The notes under the pieces were generated by a model that was not told the DNA's origin, did no database searches, and saw only the letters and a program-made list of their open reading frames with translations. Shown here piece by piece: positions 22,456-34,618 of a DNA stretch of 64,000 bases. This DNA comes from Hydractinia symbiolongicarpus (Eukaryota; Cnidaria; Hydrozoa; Anthoathecata; Hydractiniidae), in contig NC_079889.1 in NCBI RefSeq assembly GCF_029227915.1, forward strand, positions 8,430,001 through 8,494,000. The letters are read 5' to 3'. Positions within the stretch are counted from its first letter, which is position 1; every line of letters begins with the position of its first letter. A program made the translations under genes and the position numbers.

Positions 22456-23830
22456 AATCATCATCATCATTCTCGGCTTAACGTCCGTTTTCCATGCTAG
22501 CATGGGTTGGACGGGGTATATTAATGACCCTCTTCCAATCTGATCTGGACTGTGTTAGATCTAAACTCAACTTCCTCTGTATCAAGTCTGCCCTTATAAC
22601 CTCCTGCCAAGTCTTTCTCGGTCTGCCTCTGGGCTTTGCCCCAGTAACTATCAAGTCTCTACACTTTCTTACCCAATTATCCTCCTCCATTCTTTCCAAG
22701 TGCCCCAGCCAGTTCAATCTGTGAACATTTCAGCCATTTCAGCCACTTGGGGGTAATAAAATAAACAAATACGAAAATGGTTTTTCTTCTATATAAAATC
22801 AACAAACACGTGTTTCTTCTTTTACACTTTTAACTCTACCATCTTTAGTCCTAATGCCGTTCTAGTTAAACGGCACCGAGAGTCTAGCAAACAAAAACAA
22901 ATATGGCGGCAATCTAACACAATCTTCTTATCTGGATAACATCTTTAATTCTAGGGAGACTTAGCCTGCTTCTTAGCTCATTTGAACTCTTTCTGTCTCT
23001 CAGACTAGCGTTACACATCCACCTAACCATTCTCATATCATTCCTTTCTAAACGGTCAAGATCTTCCTGCTTTACTGCCCATGTCTCACCCGTACAACAT
23101 AACACTTCTTACACAGGCGTCATACAACCTACCTTTTACCTCAATTGACAGGACTCTGCTAGTCAACAAAGGAAGTAACTCTCTGAACTTTTTCCAAGCA
23201 GAACCTATCCTGCAAGTAACACTTCTTCCAACACCCCATTCACTGCCCAACATATCACCTAAGTAACAGAAGTTCTCAACTATCTCTAACGAGCCACTGT
23301 TGTATATCATTGAAGCTGGAAATACTTCATTCTCTATAATCTCACCTTTGCAACGCTTGCATACAAACTGTATGTCAGCTCTTAACCTTTCACTAATACT
23401 ACTGCACTTCTTATGTACCCAATGCTTGCAAGTCTGACAAAAAATTGAGTTACTACCAACCCCTTTCCTGCAAACTCCACAAGGCCACTTTCCAACTACA
23501 AGGTCACACTTGGCTGCAATGCTACTAATCATGACTTTAGACTTTGCTGTGTTTACCTTTAGCCCTTTCTCTTCTAGTCCTTTCTTCCACTTCTCAAACT
23601 TTTAACTAATTCTTCCATCGACTCTGCTATGATAACCAAATCATCTGCATACAATAACTCCCATGGACAACCTGTTCTGAACTCCATCGACAGCGCTTCT
23701 AAGACTAGAATAAACAACAAAGGACTAAGTACAGAACCCTGATGTACACCAACATTTACACTAAATTCATCACTAAGTGAATCGTTAATCCTGACACGAC
23801 TTCTAAACTGTACAAAAATAAAAAAAATTC
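22456..23830 (-). pseudogene. Truncated LINE reverse transcriptase, C-terminal half
   Basis: On the minus strand, traces of reverse transcriptase are followed by the catalytic YADD box (codons at 23640-23651), preceded by GVHQGSVLSPLLF-like residues. A cysteine-rich segment follows (CGVCRKGVGSNSIFC, then CKHWVHKKC), then FCYLGDML, the DLDRLERNDMRMVRWM region and GHLERMEEDNWVRK with RGRPRKTW. The 3' end is a short ATG/ATGATG microsatellite (22456-22470), the kind of tail seen in RTE-like elements. The frames at 23086-23532, 22914-23105 and 22478-22717 are separated by shifts and stops, and the 5' part is missing. A dead 5'-truncated insertion, opposite in orientation to its left neighbour. Confidence 0.85.
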
Positions 23831-24159
23831 AAATTTGGACTTTTAATGGTATGATAAAAGTCTGTGTTAACAAATATGAAAATCCAATTACTTTATTTCA
23901 TAAAAACAGGTTAAGATCTTTATTCAAAATCTTCGATTTCGATAAATATCTTTATGATGAAAATAATAAGTATTATGAGCTGATTTGGTTCATTTTTTGT
24001 TATGAGTTTTAAATATGGCTGGTGAGTGTTCCACGCTTGGTGTTTTGTTGGGAGCAAGAGAGGTATATATTCTCTCTTTTTTAAGGAAAAGAATTATAAT
24101 GGCTAGCCCTTATAATTTTTGGTAAACTTTTGTGTTCTTTACTAGTTGCTCTGTTTTAA

Positions 24160-24910
24160 ACCTATTCGGTCGGGGGGGGGGGGGGATGGATTCCGCCCCC
24201 GCCCTGACGTTTTTTTTTTAAATAACTCCTTATTGCTTTGTTATATGGCTATGATACTTACTCAGTTTCAATATTTATCTATTAGACACCTGCATGCTAA
24301 ATTTTTAGGTCCCATACCTTTTAGAGTCTTTGATATTGGCCATTACTCGAAACTACCCCTAACAATCTCTATGAAATCCTTATAATGGGGAAAATATAAT
24401 AACTCCTGTTAGGATTATCCTTAGAACTTGAAACTTCCAACACAACTTTGTTTCATCAAGAAGAATCATTGTGAATAATTTGGACACATGACTAATCCGA
24501 TTTACCGATTTTGTCGGATTTTACCCACAAATCGAGAAAGAACGGATTTTCGGGCAATTTTTGGCAATTTTTTATCCGAGCCATGTAAAAACCGGAAGAT
24601 ATATATGTTAAATAACTTTTATTTAGCTTTCAGAAACTTCAAACAGAATGTAAAAATTCGCTCTAGAACAAAAGTAATTATATTTTAAGCAGATAGTGGC
24701 ATTTTTAACAATTTTCAAGCTTTTGATGACGTCACAGAAAATGTACTGACGCAAGCAAAAAGTTATTGCCGCCATTTTGTTCATTTTATGACGTACTATA
24801 CGTGTGTCAAGTTTGATTCAACTTGAACAATCCTATGAAAAGTTATTGAGGGGGGGGGGGAATCCGCCCCCCAGTCATAGTATGTTCGAAAAACCACGGA
24901 CCGAATAGGG
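24160..24910. mobile_element. MITE flanked by TTAA target duplications
   Basis: Bounded by TTAA at 24156-24159 and 24911-24914. Inner ends are ACCTATTCGGTC (left) and, reversed, CCCTATTCGGTCC (right). Subterminal G-runs pair with ATCCGCCCCC-type blocks. TTAA duplication plus short TIRs suggests piggyBac-type mobilisation; no transposase is present. A shorter relative lies at 34.5 kb. Confidence 0.75.
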
Positions 24911-25139
24911 TTAAGTGTTTTTTTTGTGTAATGATTCGCTTTTTTCTCTCCTTTTATCAGACGTACTGAACTCCGATCCGTGACATTTTAGAGATCCATC
25001 ACTCTTATACTAGATAACTAGCTAAAAATAATAGCTAGCTATCACCTTTCAACTAGGTAGCTCTTTTTATTTCTTATATTGTGTGTTGTTTGTTTTTTAT
25101 AGCTGTGCTATCAAAATCTGTATACAGTTTTATGTGTAA

Positions 25140-26085
25140 TATATGTTGTAATTGGTGGCTAACCACCATCGTTTCCTGTGTTGTGACATATGTGACCAGT
25201 GGGTACATATTAATGCAATCAAGCTTTCCCTACTGTATATGAGTCTCTTAAACATTCTTCTGATCCATGGTTTTTGTTATAAATGTACTGGTTCTATATT
25301 TCCTCATAACATAGATCAGACTCATTGACACTTCAGGACATCCAATTTCAAACTCTAGTATATAGTGAAGATATTGGCATCCCAGGTAATGCCCAATTCT
25401 TAAATTCTCTTTTTGCAAACTCCATAGTTCTCATGATTCTAACTCTCTCAATTGTAGGTATTATGATATAACTGACTTTAATTCAACCTCTTTTAATTTT
25501 ACAAAATCTTCTTTTTCTTTCTTTCACCTACATAAATACAGCTTCATTACCATGTCATTTTGATGAGTTTAATGTTCTCCTTAATGACCTTGGGCATAAT
25601 TTTGACATTATTGCACTGACTAAAACAAAAATTCCCTCTAGTATCATCTCTGGTGATTTTTGTCTTAAATCCTATAATTACTGCCACACTCCATTAGAAT
25701 CTAGCTGTGGGGAGCCTCTTCTTTCTATTGTAGATAACATCCCTTTCGTTAAAAGGCTTGATGCAAATAAAATATGTTACCTTTAAGAAAACTTGAATCA
25801 TGTTTTATCGAAATTCCAACAGTCAAAGGCAAAGCTCTTATCTTTTAAACCACTATAAGCAGTATCGTAACCTAATTACACTTCTCTGCAGACAAAGTAA
25901 AGACAGTTATTATAAATCTTATTTTTCCATTAATTTAAATAACTCTAAGCTTATTTGGAAAGGTATCAATAATATTCTGGGTGTTAATCAGTCATCAAAA
26001 AATTCAATTAAATTCCTTAACATTAATACTTCTTTTCATGCTAATCCACTTTTCTCCAAACTTAAAATCTTTAAAATTTCCTGAT
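25140..26085 (+). pseudogene. Degenerate LINE ORF2 fragments
   Basis: Several plus-strand frames give LINE-like text: a PHD-like zinc region (THHRFLCCDICDQWVHIN, then DPWFCYKCTG) near 25.15-25.3 kb, an endonuclease start (DIIALTKTKIPSS) near 25.6 kb, and the segment before the RT domain (HYKQYRNLITLLCRQSK, YYKSYF, LIWKGINNILG) at 25800-26084. The order matches animal non-LTR elements, but stops and shifts separate the pieces. Confidence 0.7.
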
Positions 26086-27260
26086 TATGTCCACCTTCAT
26101 AATGTCCTATTTCTTAAAAAAAAATTACTTTAAACACACTTCCATTCTCTGTCATTAAAACTTGGTATTGATTTTTTCTGTTAACTACGTTACTTGTGGA
26201 TATAGTAATGGTCTTATAAGTGTTGTTGATATGACAAAAGGGTCAATCTGAAAATCAGCATTTCGGGAAATAGCAAAACAAGTTTTTTTTAAAAGTTTTT
26301 TTTTAATTTCTTTTGTCTCGCAAATGCACCAGTTACCATTTAAATGAATTATGAGGGTGACAGTTTAAACTTTCTTTTGCCTATTGTCTAGTTGTATTCT
26401 TCATGATGGATATGGAGGAATGGGTCCTAGTTAAGAGATTGGCCCTTTTTTCATGTTTCACTATAGAAAATTCTTTGAGGTTTGCCTTTTTGCATAGAAG
26501 TATGTTTGCCTAAAAGTTGTCAAAATATATACTTAAAAAGGTCCAATAAAGGAACTATAAATCAAAAAGCAGTTCTTAATACTTTAAACGAGATAATTAA
26601 CCAAAAAAACGAAAATTACAAGGTCTTTGATAAACTAAACTGGAAAAGTAAATGTCCTAATGAATGTCACTCGTTTTCTTCTTCTTCTTCTTCCTCTACC
26701 TCACTCTCAGAAGAGAAACTCTCCTCGACCTCTTGGTCTGGACTTAGCATATCTTTATAAAATTGATGGTGGGGGGTTGGGATGGTTAGGTCATTGCAAA
26801 GTTTCAAAAGATCTTCATGCTTGGCTTTAGATATTAGAAGTTTGCTAGTGTGAGCTTTTGATTAAGTGTAACCTGAGTCCTCTGAACCTACATTCTGGCG
26901 CATACTTCAAATAACCTTCATTTTTTTGAACGGTGTGGCTTGATCATATGTGACTTTGTATAGAATGGTGACTTCTTTAAATCTGAAAAAGATAGAACAT
27001 CAATGTCAGGCCAATCTCAGCATTAGGGTTATAACCTGGTGACAAAGTAAAGAAAGCATTTTGACAAAAAGGCCAAAGTAGAGATTGGCCATTATGTGAA
27101 ACATTAACAAATTTTGAAAAAAGGGCCAATGTTGGATTTGGCCTTTTTGTGATAATTCAACATTATGATTATTGAGATTGGACCACATCAACTACAGAAG
27201 ACCAGTGAGATTAGCTCTTTAAGTCCCGATGCAGATGAAAGAGCTGGATCTTCTTGTTCA
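26086..27260. other. Intergenic region without a recognised gene
   Basis: AT-rich sequence with a short CTTCTT run near 26680. No exon chain, conserved protein or clear repeat boundary was seen. Confidence 0.5.
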
Positions 27261-27263
27261 GAT

Positions 27264-27463
<200 letters not shown>

Positions 27464-27922
27464 TCCTCGTTATTTAATTGATATATACCCCATTTCATAT
27501 ACCCCTAAATTGTCACTGATCATAGTTCTTTAATGAAAGGTGGCCTCACATTTTTCTAGCTTTGCTATAGTGTGGTCTCCTGGATATTTTTTATAGTTGT
27601 GTGAATTTCATTATTTTTATATTTATATTGTATTTTATTTTTGCTGTTATCCTTATAAATGAAGTCTTGTAAATTTCTTATTCCGAATAAATGACTACTT
27701 ACTACTTATTGTTCCAAATAATAGATTGGTAATGTATAGATTTGAGACTAAATGAGGTAGTCCTAACAGAAAGTCTAGCTAGAAGTTTATTGTATTTACT
27801 TCTTGTTGAATGATTAGATGAATGGCAGACCAATTTAAAAATATCACAAATATTACCTGGAGAGTGCAGATTTATAAATTTAAAAGTTAAAATAATGTTG
27901 AGAAATTTTATAAGATACTACT

Positions 27923-28453
27923 CTTTTGTGCTTAATTGGAGGGGGGGGGGGGTCGAATCAGAAGGGGCTGGGTCGAATCAGAAGGGGCTGGGTCGAATAA
28001 GAAGGGGGTGGGTACTCCGGGGAAAAGTGGGGGGGGGCATAATATAATGACCTGAGGAGGTATTATGAAATTTTGCTGTAAAATAGGGGGAAGGTGGATA
28101 AAACGACTAACTATAAATAAAATAAGACTAGTGAAACAACTAAAAATAAAGATAACAATGATTTTGACATGTTTAAGGAATAAACTGTGCTGACATTTTG
28201 TTGATATTTGTTATTTTTAAACTGTAAATAGTATTTGTTCTTGAGATTTGTTCCAAAAGAGAGTTGTGTTTAGATTATAAGAAAAGATGCTGCTTTGTGA
28301 TATCCAAAAAACTTATTATGGTGGGGGTGATAATAAAATGAGCAGGTGGGTCTTATTTTCAAATTTCGTTAAAATAGGGGGGGGGTCATTTTTTTAGGGG
28401 TGAAAAATTCGAAAAAGTGCAATATGACCCCCCCCCACAATTAAGCACAAAAG
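27923..28453. mobile_element. TIR element with internal G-rich tandem repeats
   Basis: The left end CTTTTGTGCTTAATTG (27923-27938) is a perfect inverted match to the right end CAATTAAGCACAAAAG (28438-28453). Flanking bases TACT/TATT may extend the TIR. Just inside are a G12 run and three copies of a 25-bp unit with GGGCTGGGTCGAATCAGAAG, balanced by a C-run at the right end. About 530 bp with no transposase: a MITE. Confidence 0.8.
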
Positions 28454-29018
28454 AATACTGATTGTCTAAAACTTTGTGTTGTCACGTTATCAAATCAAAA
28501 TCACTTGCACTACTTCAGTTCTTCAAGCAGTCACCATATATAAAAAAGCAGGTACTAGGAACGAGGTCGATCTCCCATAGGAATTTGCCCATCTTAATGA
28601 AGTCGATAAAATTATATCGCATTTGCTATTTTATTTGGTTTGCAAACACAAATAAAGTAAAGTAAAGGAGAATTACTTGCACCCCTATAATTTCTTAATT
28701 AAATCAGTCCGGACTGAGTATCTCTCCGGCATCCGGCATATAAGTTATCCAGCCCGGGCGGAAAAGGGATTTCAAGTTTGTTTTTATCATTATTGAAATA
28801 TCATTTCATAAATAATACATTTTTGTTTTATTAAAATTATTCGAGGCAAACTTTATTTTCAGTAATTTTTCGACACTACCTGTTTTATCGAGAATAGAAC
28901 ATCCTTGTTAGTGTTAACTAGGAATTTAAGTTTGTTGTAGGGAATTTCCATAAAGTCATATTCTTTTTTTCATTCTTTTTTATTCTTTTTATTTTTATTT
29001 TCATAGGAAATCACCTAA

Positions 29019-31913
29019 ATGAGTAGCATCCCCACCGATGACGTTGTCTCAGAAGAACAAGAAAACTTTTTACGGTTTTTTCTTCTCCTCGATTTAAGCA
29101 CAAAAACTTTGCACGACTATTTGGGGCGATATTTTAAAGTAAACAATCCAACTGAGTTTTACAAGGAACTTCAATCAGTTAAAAATGAACTCAAATTACA
29201 TCCAGCCCAAAGACAAAAGCTTTTCCCAAAGAATAAGAAGACAGTAATCGATCAGATTGATATAACCTTGACTTCTCTTTTACTTCGAACTTCGAAGTGT
29301 ACTCCAAATCCTTGCCAGGCTGATTTGGATGTCATTGATTGTGTTCGTATAAATCGAAATAAAAAAGCGCACGCAGGCATTTATTCAATTAGCACACCGG
29401 ACTTCTGCCAGCAATGGGGAGACCTGACTAAAGCGTTGGTAAAACTAGGGGCTGATATCAATGTAATTCAAAGGCTTTACCGTCAAACATTAGATGCTTT
29501 TGCGCATAAACAATTAGCAAATTTGAAGGATAAACATAAAGGAGTTTGGCATGATATCCAGCCAACTCTTAAAGAGTTTCATGGCAGGGATCGTGAAATA
29601 AATGATATCCATGTTGCAATGGTAAATGATGCATCAAGAGGGTGTGTCATTGTAGGGCATGGTGGAGTTGGCAAAACACAATTGGTCATTAAGTATAGTA
29701 ACCAGTTTGTCACTCACTATACTGGTAATGTTATTTGGATTAATAGTGATACACGTAGCAATCTTGAAAAGTCATTTAATTCTGTAGCCAACTTCTTAAA
29801 TTTGACTAATTCAAAGGGTACAGAAGAAGAACTTGATGCTAAAAGTAAAGTCTTAAAAGTCTACAGATTTTTCGCTGGTACATCTTGCTTGTTTGTTTTT
29901 GACGATGCAAACGATATAAAACTGGTGACTGAATATTTGCCCAAACTGCCACCGGGCGTGCAGCAACCAAAGTTGTTGATAACCAGTCAAAGCATTGAGT
30001 GGGGTAGTCAGTTTGTTGTGATTCCTTTAGATGTGTTCACAGACAACGAAGCGAAAGGATTTGTTGAAAACTCCTTAGGTTTGGATGTATCAAGCAGAGA
30101 TGAGGTTCAGCTTCTCTGCAAGGAACTTGGGAATCTACCATTAGCTTTACAGCAAGCTGTATCTTTCATTAAAAAACATGTTTCAGTTGAAGAGTATAAC
30201 AAAATGTTGCAAACTTGCAAAGTTAAACTACTTAACAGAGAAATAAATTTGGAAAATTACTCAAAGAATTGCATCAGAACATTCGATCTTGCTAAAAACA
30301 AACTTTTTGAAAGTGGTGATGAAGACGCAATTGAACTTTTAAATCTCATGTCATACATGGATGGCAAAAATATTACAAGAAAGTTTCTGCAAAATTTCTT
30401 ATCAGACGAATTTGCCTTCACTAGCGCATTGGATGTTTTAGCTGAATATTCGTTGATTCGTTTTCAAGGGAATGACATCTACGTCCACAGTTTAATTCAA
30501 TGTGTAATAAGATATGAAATAACTTCTCGAGTTTTGAGCTGGCAAGAAAAGATATCACATGCGATTTTTCCGTCAAAAACTTATCCTGGAATTTTACTTG
30601 GTGTCATTAAAGGGTATGTGGATCGTGTTGACGTCAATACAGAGGACGATAAAGAAATTGATTCGTTATGGGTGACACATCTAGTTAGCCTGTTTAAACA
30701 TTGTAAAGAAGAAAACTTTGTAGCGGATTATATACTAGATAAAAACCTAGTCACACCCATGTGCGATTATTACGAAGATATGTGCCAATATAACACTGGT
30801 TATAATGTCTTTCTGAACATGTTCGAAGAGTATAGCAAAAAATACGGACCCGAAAATCGAAAATTATTAAACCTTCAAAATTGCAGAGCGATGTTACTGG
30901 AAAAGTTTGGAAGAAAAAGAGATGCATTGGAGATCTTTTATACAGTGGAGAAGGGATACAAAAAAGCTATAGGGAAGAACCATGTGTTTACTTTAGGAGC
31001 GAAAATCAATAAGCTTTCTTGTTTACTTAATTGCGGACTATACAAGCATGCCGAAATCGAGGTTGCAACTATAAGAAAATTATTTAAAAAACTAGACCGG
31101 AAACTACAGATAATCTTTAACGATCTGCAAGGAAGTTTGTTGTTTATACAAGGTAATTTTACAGAAGCTTTAAAGCTAATAGAGAAATGCAAAGGGGATG
31201 TTTTATCTAGATGTCCCAGAGATAACTCTAGACGACTTTGCTCAAGTCAATACAGTATAGCTAATTGCTATTTTCGACTGGGAAAATACGAGGAAGCTAA
31301 AGAAATATTTGAAGAAGTAAAGCATCGTTATTTGAATTTTTACAACGACGAAAGTCATGAAAAAGTTTACATTGCAAAACGAAGTATTGCGAAGTGTTTG
31401 TTGTACCTAAACAAAACCGATGAAGCTTTGGAAATGCTAGATGATGTTTTGACGGGACTTCTCGAGCAATTTGATGAGTACAATGCAGAATATTTATCCG
31501 CCGAATATTTCAAAGTGATTGGTTTGATCGACAAAAAAGACATTGATGCTGCAAAGGCGCTTATCGTGAAGAATATTGACAAAAGAAGCGACCTGATTGG
31601 TGAAGTTCATGAATATGTTTTGCTATCCAAATTTCAATTTGCACGTTGCCTTATGGAAGAAATGCAAATCGAGAGAGCAAAAAACGAGTTATTAGTTATC
31701 GAGGCAAGTCAGAAGGCAGCACTAGACGAGCTACATCCGGACGTTTTGGAAACACAGTTCTATGTTGGACTTTGTTATTCCAAGTTAGGCGACGCAGAAA
31801 ATGCCTTGATGACACTAAGTAATGTTTTTAAAGGACAAGAAAAGACTTTAGGGTCACATCACCCAAGTACGAAGAAGACCAGAGAATTTTTAAATTGGTT
31901 AGAGCAACAATAA
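29019..31913 (+). CDS. HEPN-NB-ARC-TPR protein (NLR-like STAND immune sensor)
   Basis: A 964-residue uninterrupted frame. Residues about 15-170 match the DZIP3-like HEPN domain of invertebrate proteins (DITLTSLLLR; RINRNKKAH, the HEPN Rx4H signature with R113 and H118). Residues about 185-500 are an NB-ARC ATPase: Walker A GHGGVGKT (213-220), Walker B LFVFDD (291-296), GNLPLAL (371-377) and YVHSLIQ (488-494) at the MHD position. Residues about 600-964 are TPR repeats of the kinesin-light-chain type (NCYFRLGKYEEAKEIF; LCYSKLGDAENAL; ending LGSHHPSTKKTREFL). No signal peptide or membrane segment, so cytosolic. By family knowledge, NB-ARC-TPR proteins oligomerise on ligand binding and HEPN domains are often RNases or RNA binders; an immune role is inferred. 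The usual sensor Arg (TSR/TTR) is Gln (ITSQ). A polypyrimidine tract and AG at 28965-29005 just before the ATG suggest a 5' UTR intron. Confidence 0.96.
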   Translation: MSSIPTDDVVSEEQENFLRFFLLLDLSTKTLHDYLGRYFKVNNPTEFYKELQSVKNELKLHPAQRQKLFPKNKKTVIDQIDITLTSLLLRTSKCTPNPCQADLDVIDCVRINRNKKAHAGIYSISTPDFCQQWGDLTKALVKLGADINVIQRLYRQTLDAFAHKQLANLKDKHKGVWHDIQPTLKEFHGRDREINDIHVAMVNDASRGCVIVGHGGVGKTQLVIKYSNQFVTHYTGNVIWINSDTRSNLEKSFNSVANFLNLTNSKGTEEELDAKSKVLKVYRFFAGTSCLFVFDDANDIKLVTEYLPKLPPGVQQPKLLITSQSIEWGSQFVVIPLDVFTDNEAKGFVENSLGLDVSSRDEVQLLCKELGNLPLALQQAVSFIKKHVSVEEYNKMLQTCKVKLLNREINLENYSKNCIRTFDLAKNKLFESGDEDAIELLNLMSYMDGKNITRKFLQNFLSDEFAFTSALDVLAEYSLIRFQGNDIYVHSLIQCVIRYEITSRVLSWQEKISHAIFPSKTYPGILLGVIKGYVDRVDVNTEDDKEIDSLWVTHLVSLFKHCKEENFVADYILDKNLVTPMCDYYEDMCQYNTGYNVFLNMFEEYSKKYGPENRKLLNLQNCRAMLLEKFGRKRDALEIFYTVEKGYKKAIGKNHVFTLGAKINKLSCLLNCGLYKHAEIEVATIRKLFKKLDRKLQIIFNDLQGSLLFIQGNFTEALKLIEKCKGDVLSRCPRDNSRRLCSSQYSIANCYFRLGKYEEAKEIFEEVKHRYLNFYNDESHEKVYIAKRSIAKCLLYLNKTDEALEMLDDVLTGLLEQFDEYNAEYLSAEYFKVIGLIDKKDIDAAKALIVKNIDKRSDLIGEVHEYVLLSKFQFARCLMEEMQIERAKNELLVIEASQKAALDELHPDVLETQFYVGLCYSKLGDAENALMTLSNVFKGQEKTLGSHHPSTKKTREFLNWLEQQ

Positions 31914-33545
31914 TTAGACAACAATACGATAATTGTTTTAACTTTAGGCTAAATGTTTTTTGATCTTAAAATGCACTACTTCGGCTTTGTTTTGTGTGTG
32001 ATTTATAAGTAATTTTAGTCCACAACACTGTGAATATTTTGTCGAAGTATATTTATTGATAAAACCTTAGATTATTATTTATATTTTTATGTAAGAAAAA
32101 TAAGCTTATAGTGTTATCTCGTTTAAACATCGCAACAAAATTTGTGCCAACACAAGTTGGAGGGAGCGTTTCCTTTATTTTCTTTATTTTGACGGAGTGA
32201 AGCAAATACGATTAGTACAAAGTTGGAAGTTTACTTCAAGTCAAGAAAATTTTGCGAAATTTTGAGCCTTGAAATCACGAATTTATTTCTCTGTTTTGTA
32301 AAAATTTTGTAGTAATTTTTTTTTACTGAAACGATGTTTTTGACTGATTTCTAATCTGTTATTTTACGGTGGAAATAGGAAACTTTATTTTCACATCAAC
32401 GCGAAAATGATTTTTCTTGTTTTTCTGCATTTTTTTCACAAAAAAATTCTGATCTTATTAAAAAATAGGAAATAAAAAATAAAAAATGTAATTCTTAACT
32501 TCTTTGAAATATTTATATGCACATAAAGTATTAAACTTATGTGTTCAGTTTAGAGAACATTGTATTTATTATTGAAAATATTCGGTAGCTATCCGTTAGT
32601 TTGTACCGAGAAAAAACTGTATAAATTGGTTTAAAATAAAAAAAAATAAACGCCGAACACTATAGATATAAACAAATATAACTAAACGTTTTTTACAAGC
32701 GTCCGACGTTGAAATGCTCATACTGGTGTCCAGCAATGTAAGGGACTGCTTTAGACAATTAATAGTTAAAATTGGACATCAAACCTTCTGTAGTAATAGT
32801 AATAGTAGAAACAATGCAAACAAACACGTGTTATAAAAACATGCATAGCTACAGCTGGGATGACAGTGATGTAGCTGTGAGAGGTTTAAGCCTTTCATCG
32901 GGTGGTTGCTTGTAATATCCTTACCGTACTGCGCTTTAAATGTGATGTTGCAGCTCCTCTTAGTGCTGCAACGACTTGCTTCTATGACAGATCTGTTAGA
33001 GCGCTATTATATCTTTTTCTTGCATAGAATGTGATTTGCAGTCGAGGCAATGGAATGGAATCCTTTTTTTACTTTGTGCTCAGTTTGTTTTGTTTCGTGT
33101 ATAGATATTTGGATGGTTAACGTTTTACCTAATATGGTAAAAAAATCCCGCAAAGAAAACTTTTAATTTGCTATTACTGTTGCTTCGAACCAAAGTTTAT
33201 GTTTAAAACAAAAGTTGGAACAAGCTTCTTCCTAAACGCTTACTTTGAGTTTTGTGTGGACGTTAAAACTTCAACTGATTGTCGTTCATTTTTTCTTTAA
33301 TTGGATACCTTGGAAAAAACACGCTGTAGTTGGACTGCACCAGTATTTACTGTTTTAAAGTGTTTTAAATTATGATGTGGGTGATATTTCAATTTAAGGC
33401 TAAGGAGAAGACATTTTCGCGGATAAAATCTAGGTTTATTTGCCGCGAAAATTTTTGCCAAAAACACCTGAGTTAGAAAATGATGTTACGAAAACACGAA
33501 TATTAAATGCGATACATTTTTATCCACTTTGTTGCGGCGAGTTAA

Positions 33546-33625
33546 TATAAAGGACGGGCGATCCCGTGGATTTTTCCACGGGCAACGACTAGTCTCTATA
33601 ATAATAGCCGTATTCTCTGCACAGT
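33546..33625 (+). repeat. CCGTGG-hairpin dispersed repeat, copy 3
   Basis: Perfect hairpin CCCGTGGATTTTTCCACGGG at 33563-33582, then CAACGACTAGTCTCTATAAT and ATAGCCGTATTCTCTG. The hairpin core is identical to the inverted copy at 36129-36148. Confidence 0.75.
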
Positions 33626-33697
33626 CTCTGCGTAGTCTCTGCGCAAAGTGATACCTCAAGTAGCAGGCACACAAAATGCAGCACAAAAAAAACAAAA

Positions 33698-33750
33698 ACG
33701 GCCGAATCCATGGATTAGCCACGGCCCACGGACTAGTATTACTATAATAC
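33698..33750 (+). repeat. CCGTGG-hairpin dispersed repeat, partial copy
   Basis: GAATCCATGGATTAGCCACG is followed by GCCCACGGACTAGTATTACT. A diverged hairpin with the same ACTAGT block, 70 bp after copy 3. Confidence 0.5.
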
Positions 33751-34515
33751 TTAACATGGGTTGACTATAAGTCATGCAGGATACAATAGTATCGTTGAAT
33801 GTCGTGACTAAAAAGATTGGTTAACATTGTATATTTTAAATATATTCATATGTCTAACATTTCCAGGCATTAAGATTTCCAGGCTATAAGAAAATTAAAA
33901 AGATAGCGCAACCATGTTTCAAGGTTTATTTTCTGTTGTTATTTTTTATTGATATTATTATGATATATAAATAGCAACTGTGTATGCTGCTTACCTTGCT
34001 AGATATACATCTGAGTGCGAACTAGAACACAACTTTTAAAAATAGAAGAAGTTTCCTAAAAAATCAATATTCCTTCTCGTTAAAAAATGACGTTATCGTT
34101 CACGACATCAATAAGAAATGGTTACCTCCGTAACATTATACTTACATTATTTATGTTGATAGTTATCATGATCTCCGCGTTTTTGTTTTGGCAGACGTTC
34201 TTTTGTTTTCATGTATTTTGAATTACGTGTGCTTGTAAAAAGATTTGTAGGTAAAATTTTTGGTGAAACGTTGTGTAGGTGAAAATTATTGGTGGAAAGA
34301 TGGAAATTTAGCAGCTACATATATATGTTTGGTATAATATCATTTCATTGATAAGTTAAAGAAGTATTTTTTCTTTGCATACGGCGATGTTTCTAATGGT
34401 GTTATATTATTTGATTTAGCGTGCTTCCTAAGCCAGACGCAGCGCCTTAGAAGCAATTATGAGAAGGTGCGCAAAAGCGATAATTCCATATTTTTGTTAT
34501 TCTTATTAACCGTTA

Positions 34516-34618
34516 CCCTGTTCGGTCCGGGTGGGAACATATTATTCAATTACTTTGTAGAGCGATTTATACATTCTGTCTAAAGAAATCCGCCCCTCCC
34601 ACCCTGGACTGAATAGGG
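34516..34618. mobile_element. Short relative of the TTAA MITE
   Basis: Ends are CCCTGTTCGGTCCGG (left) and CCTGGACTGAATAGGG (right, inverted), followed by TTAA at 34619-34622. The left flank reads GTTA, so one target base is lost. It shares TIRs and a CCGCCCCTCCC block with the 24.2-kb element. About 103 bp: a deletion derivative. Confidence 0.65.
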
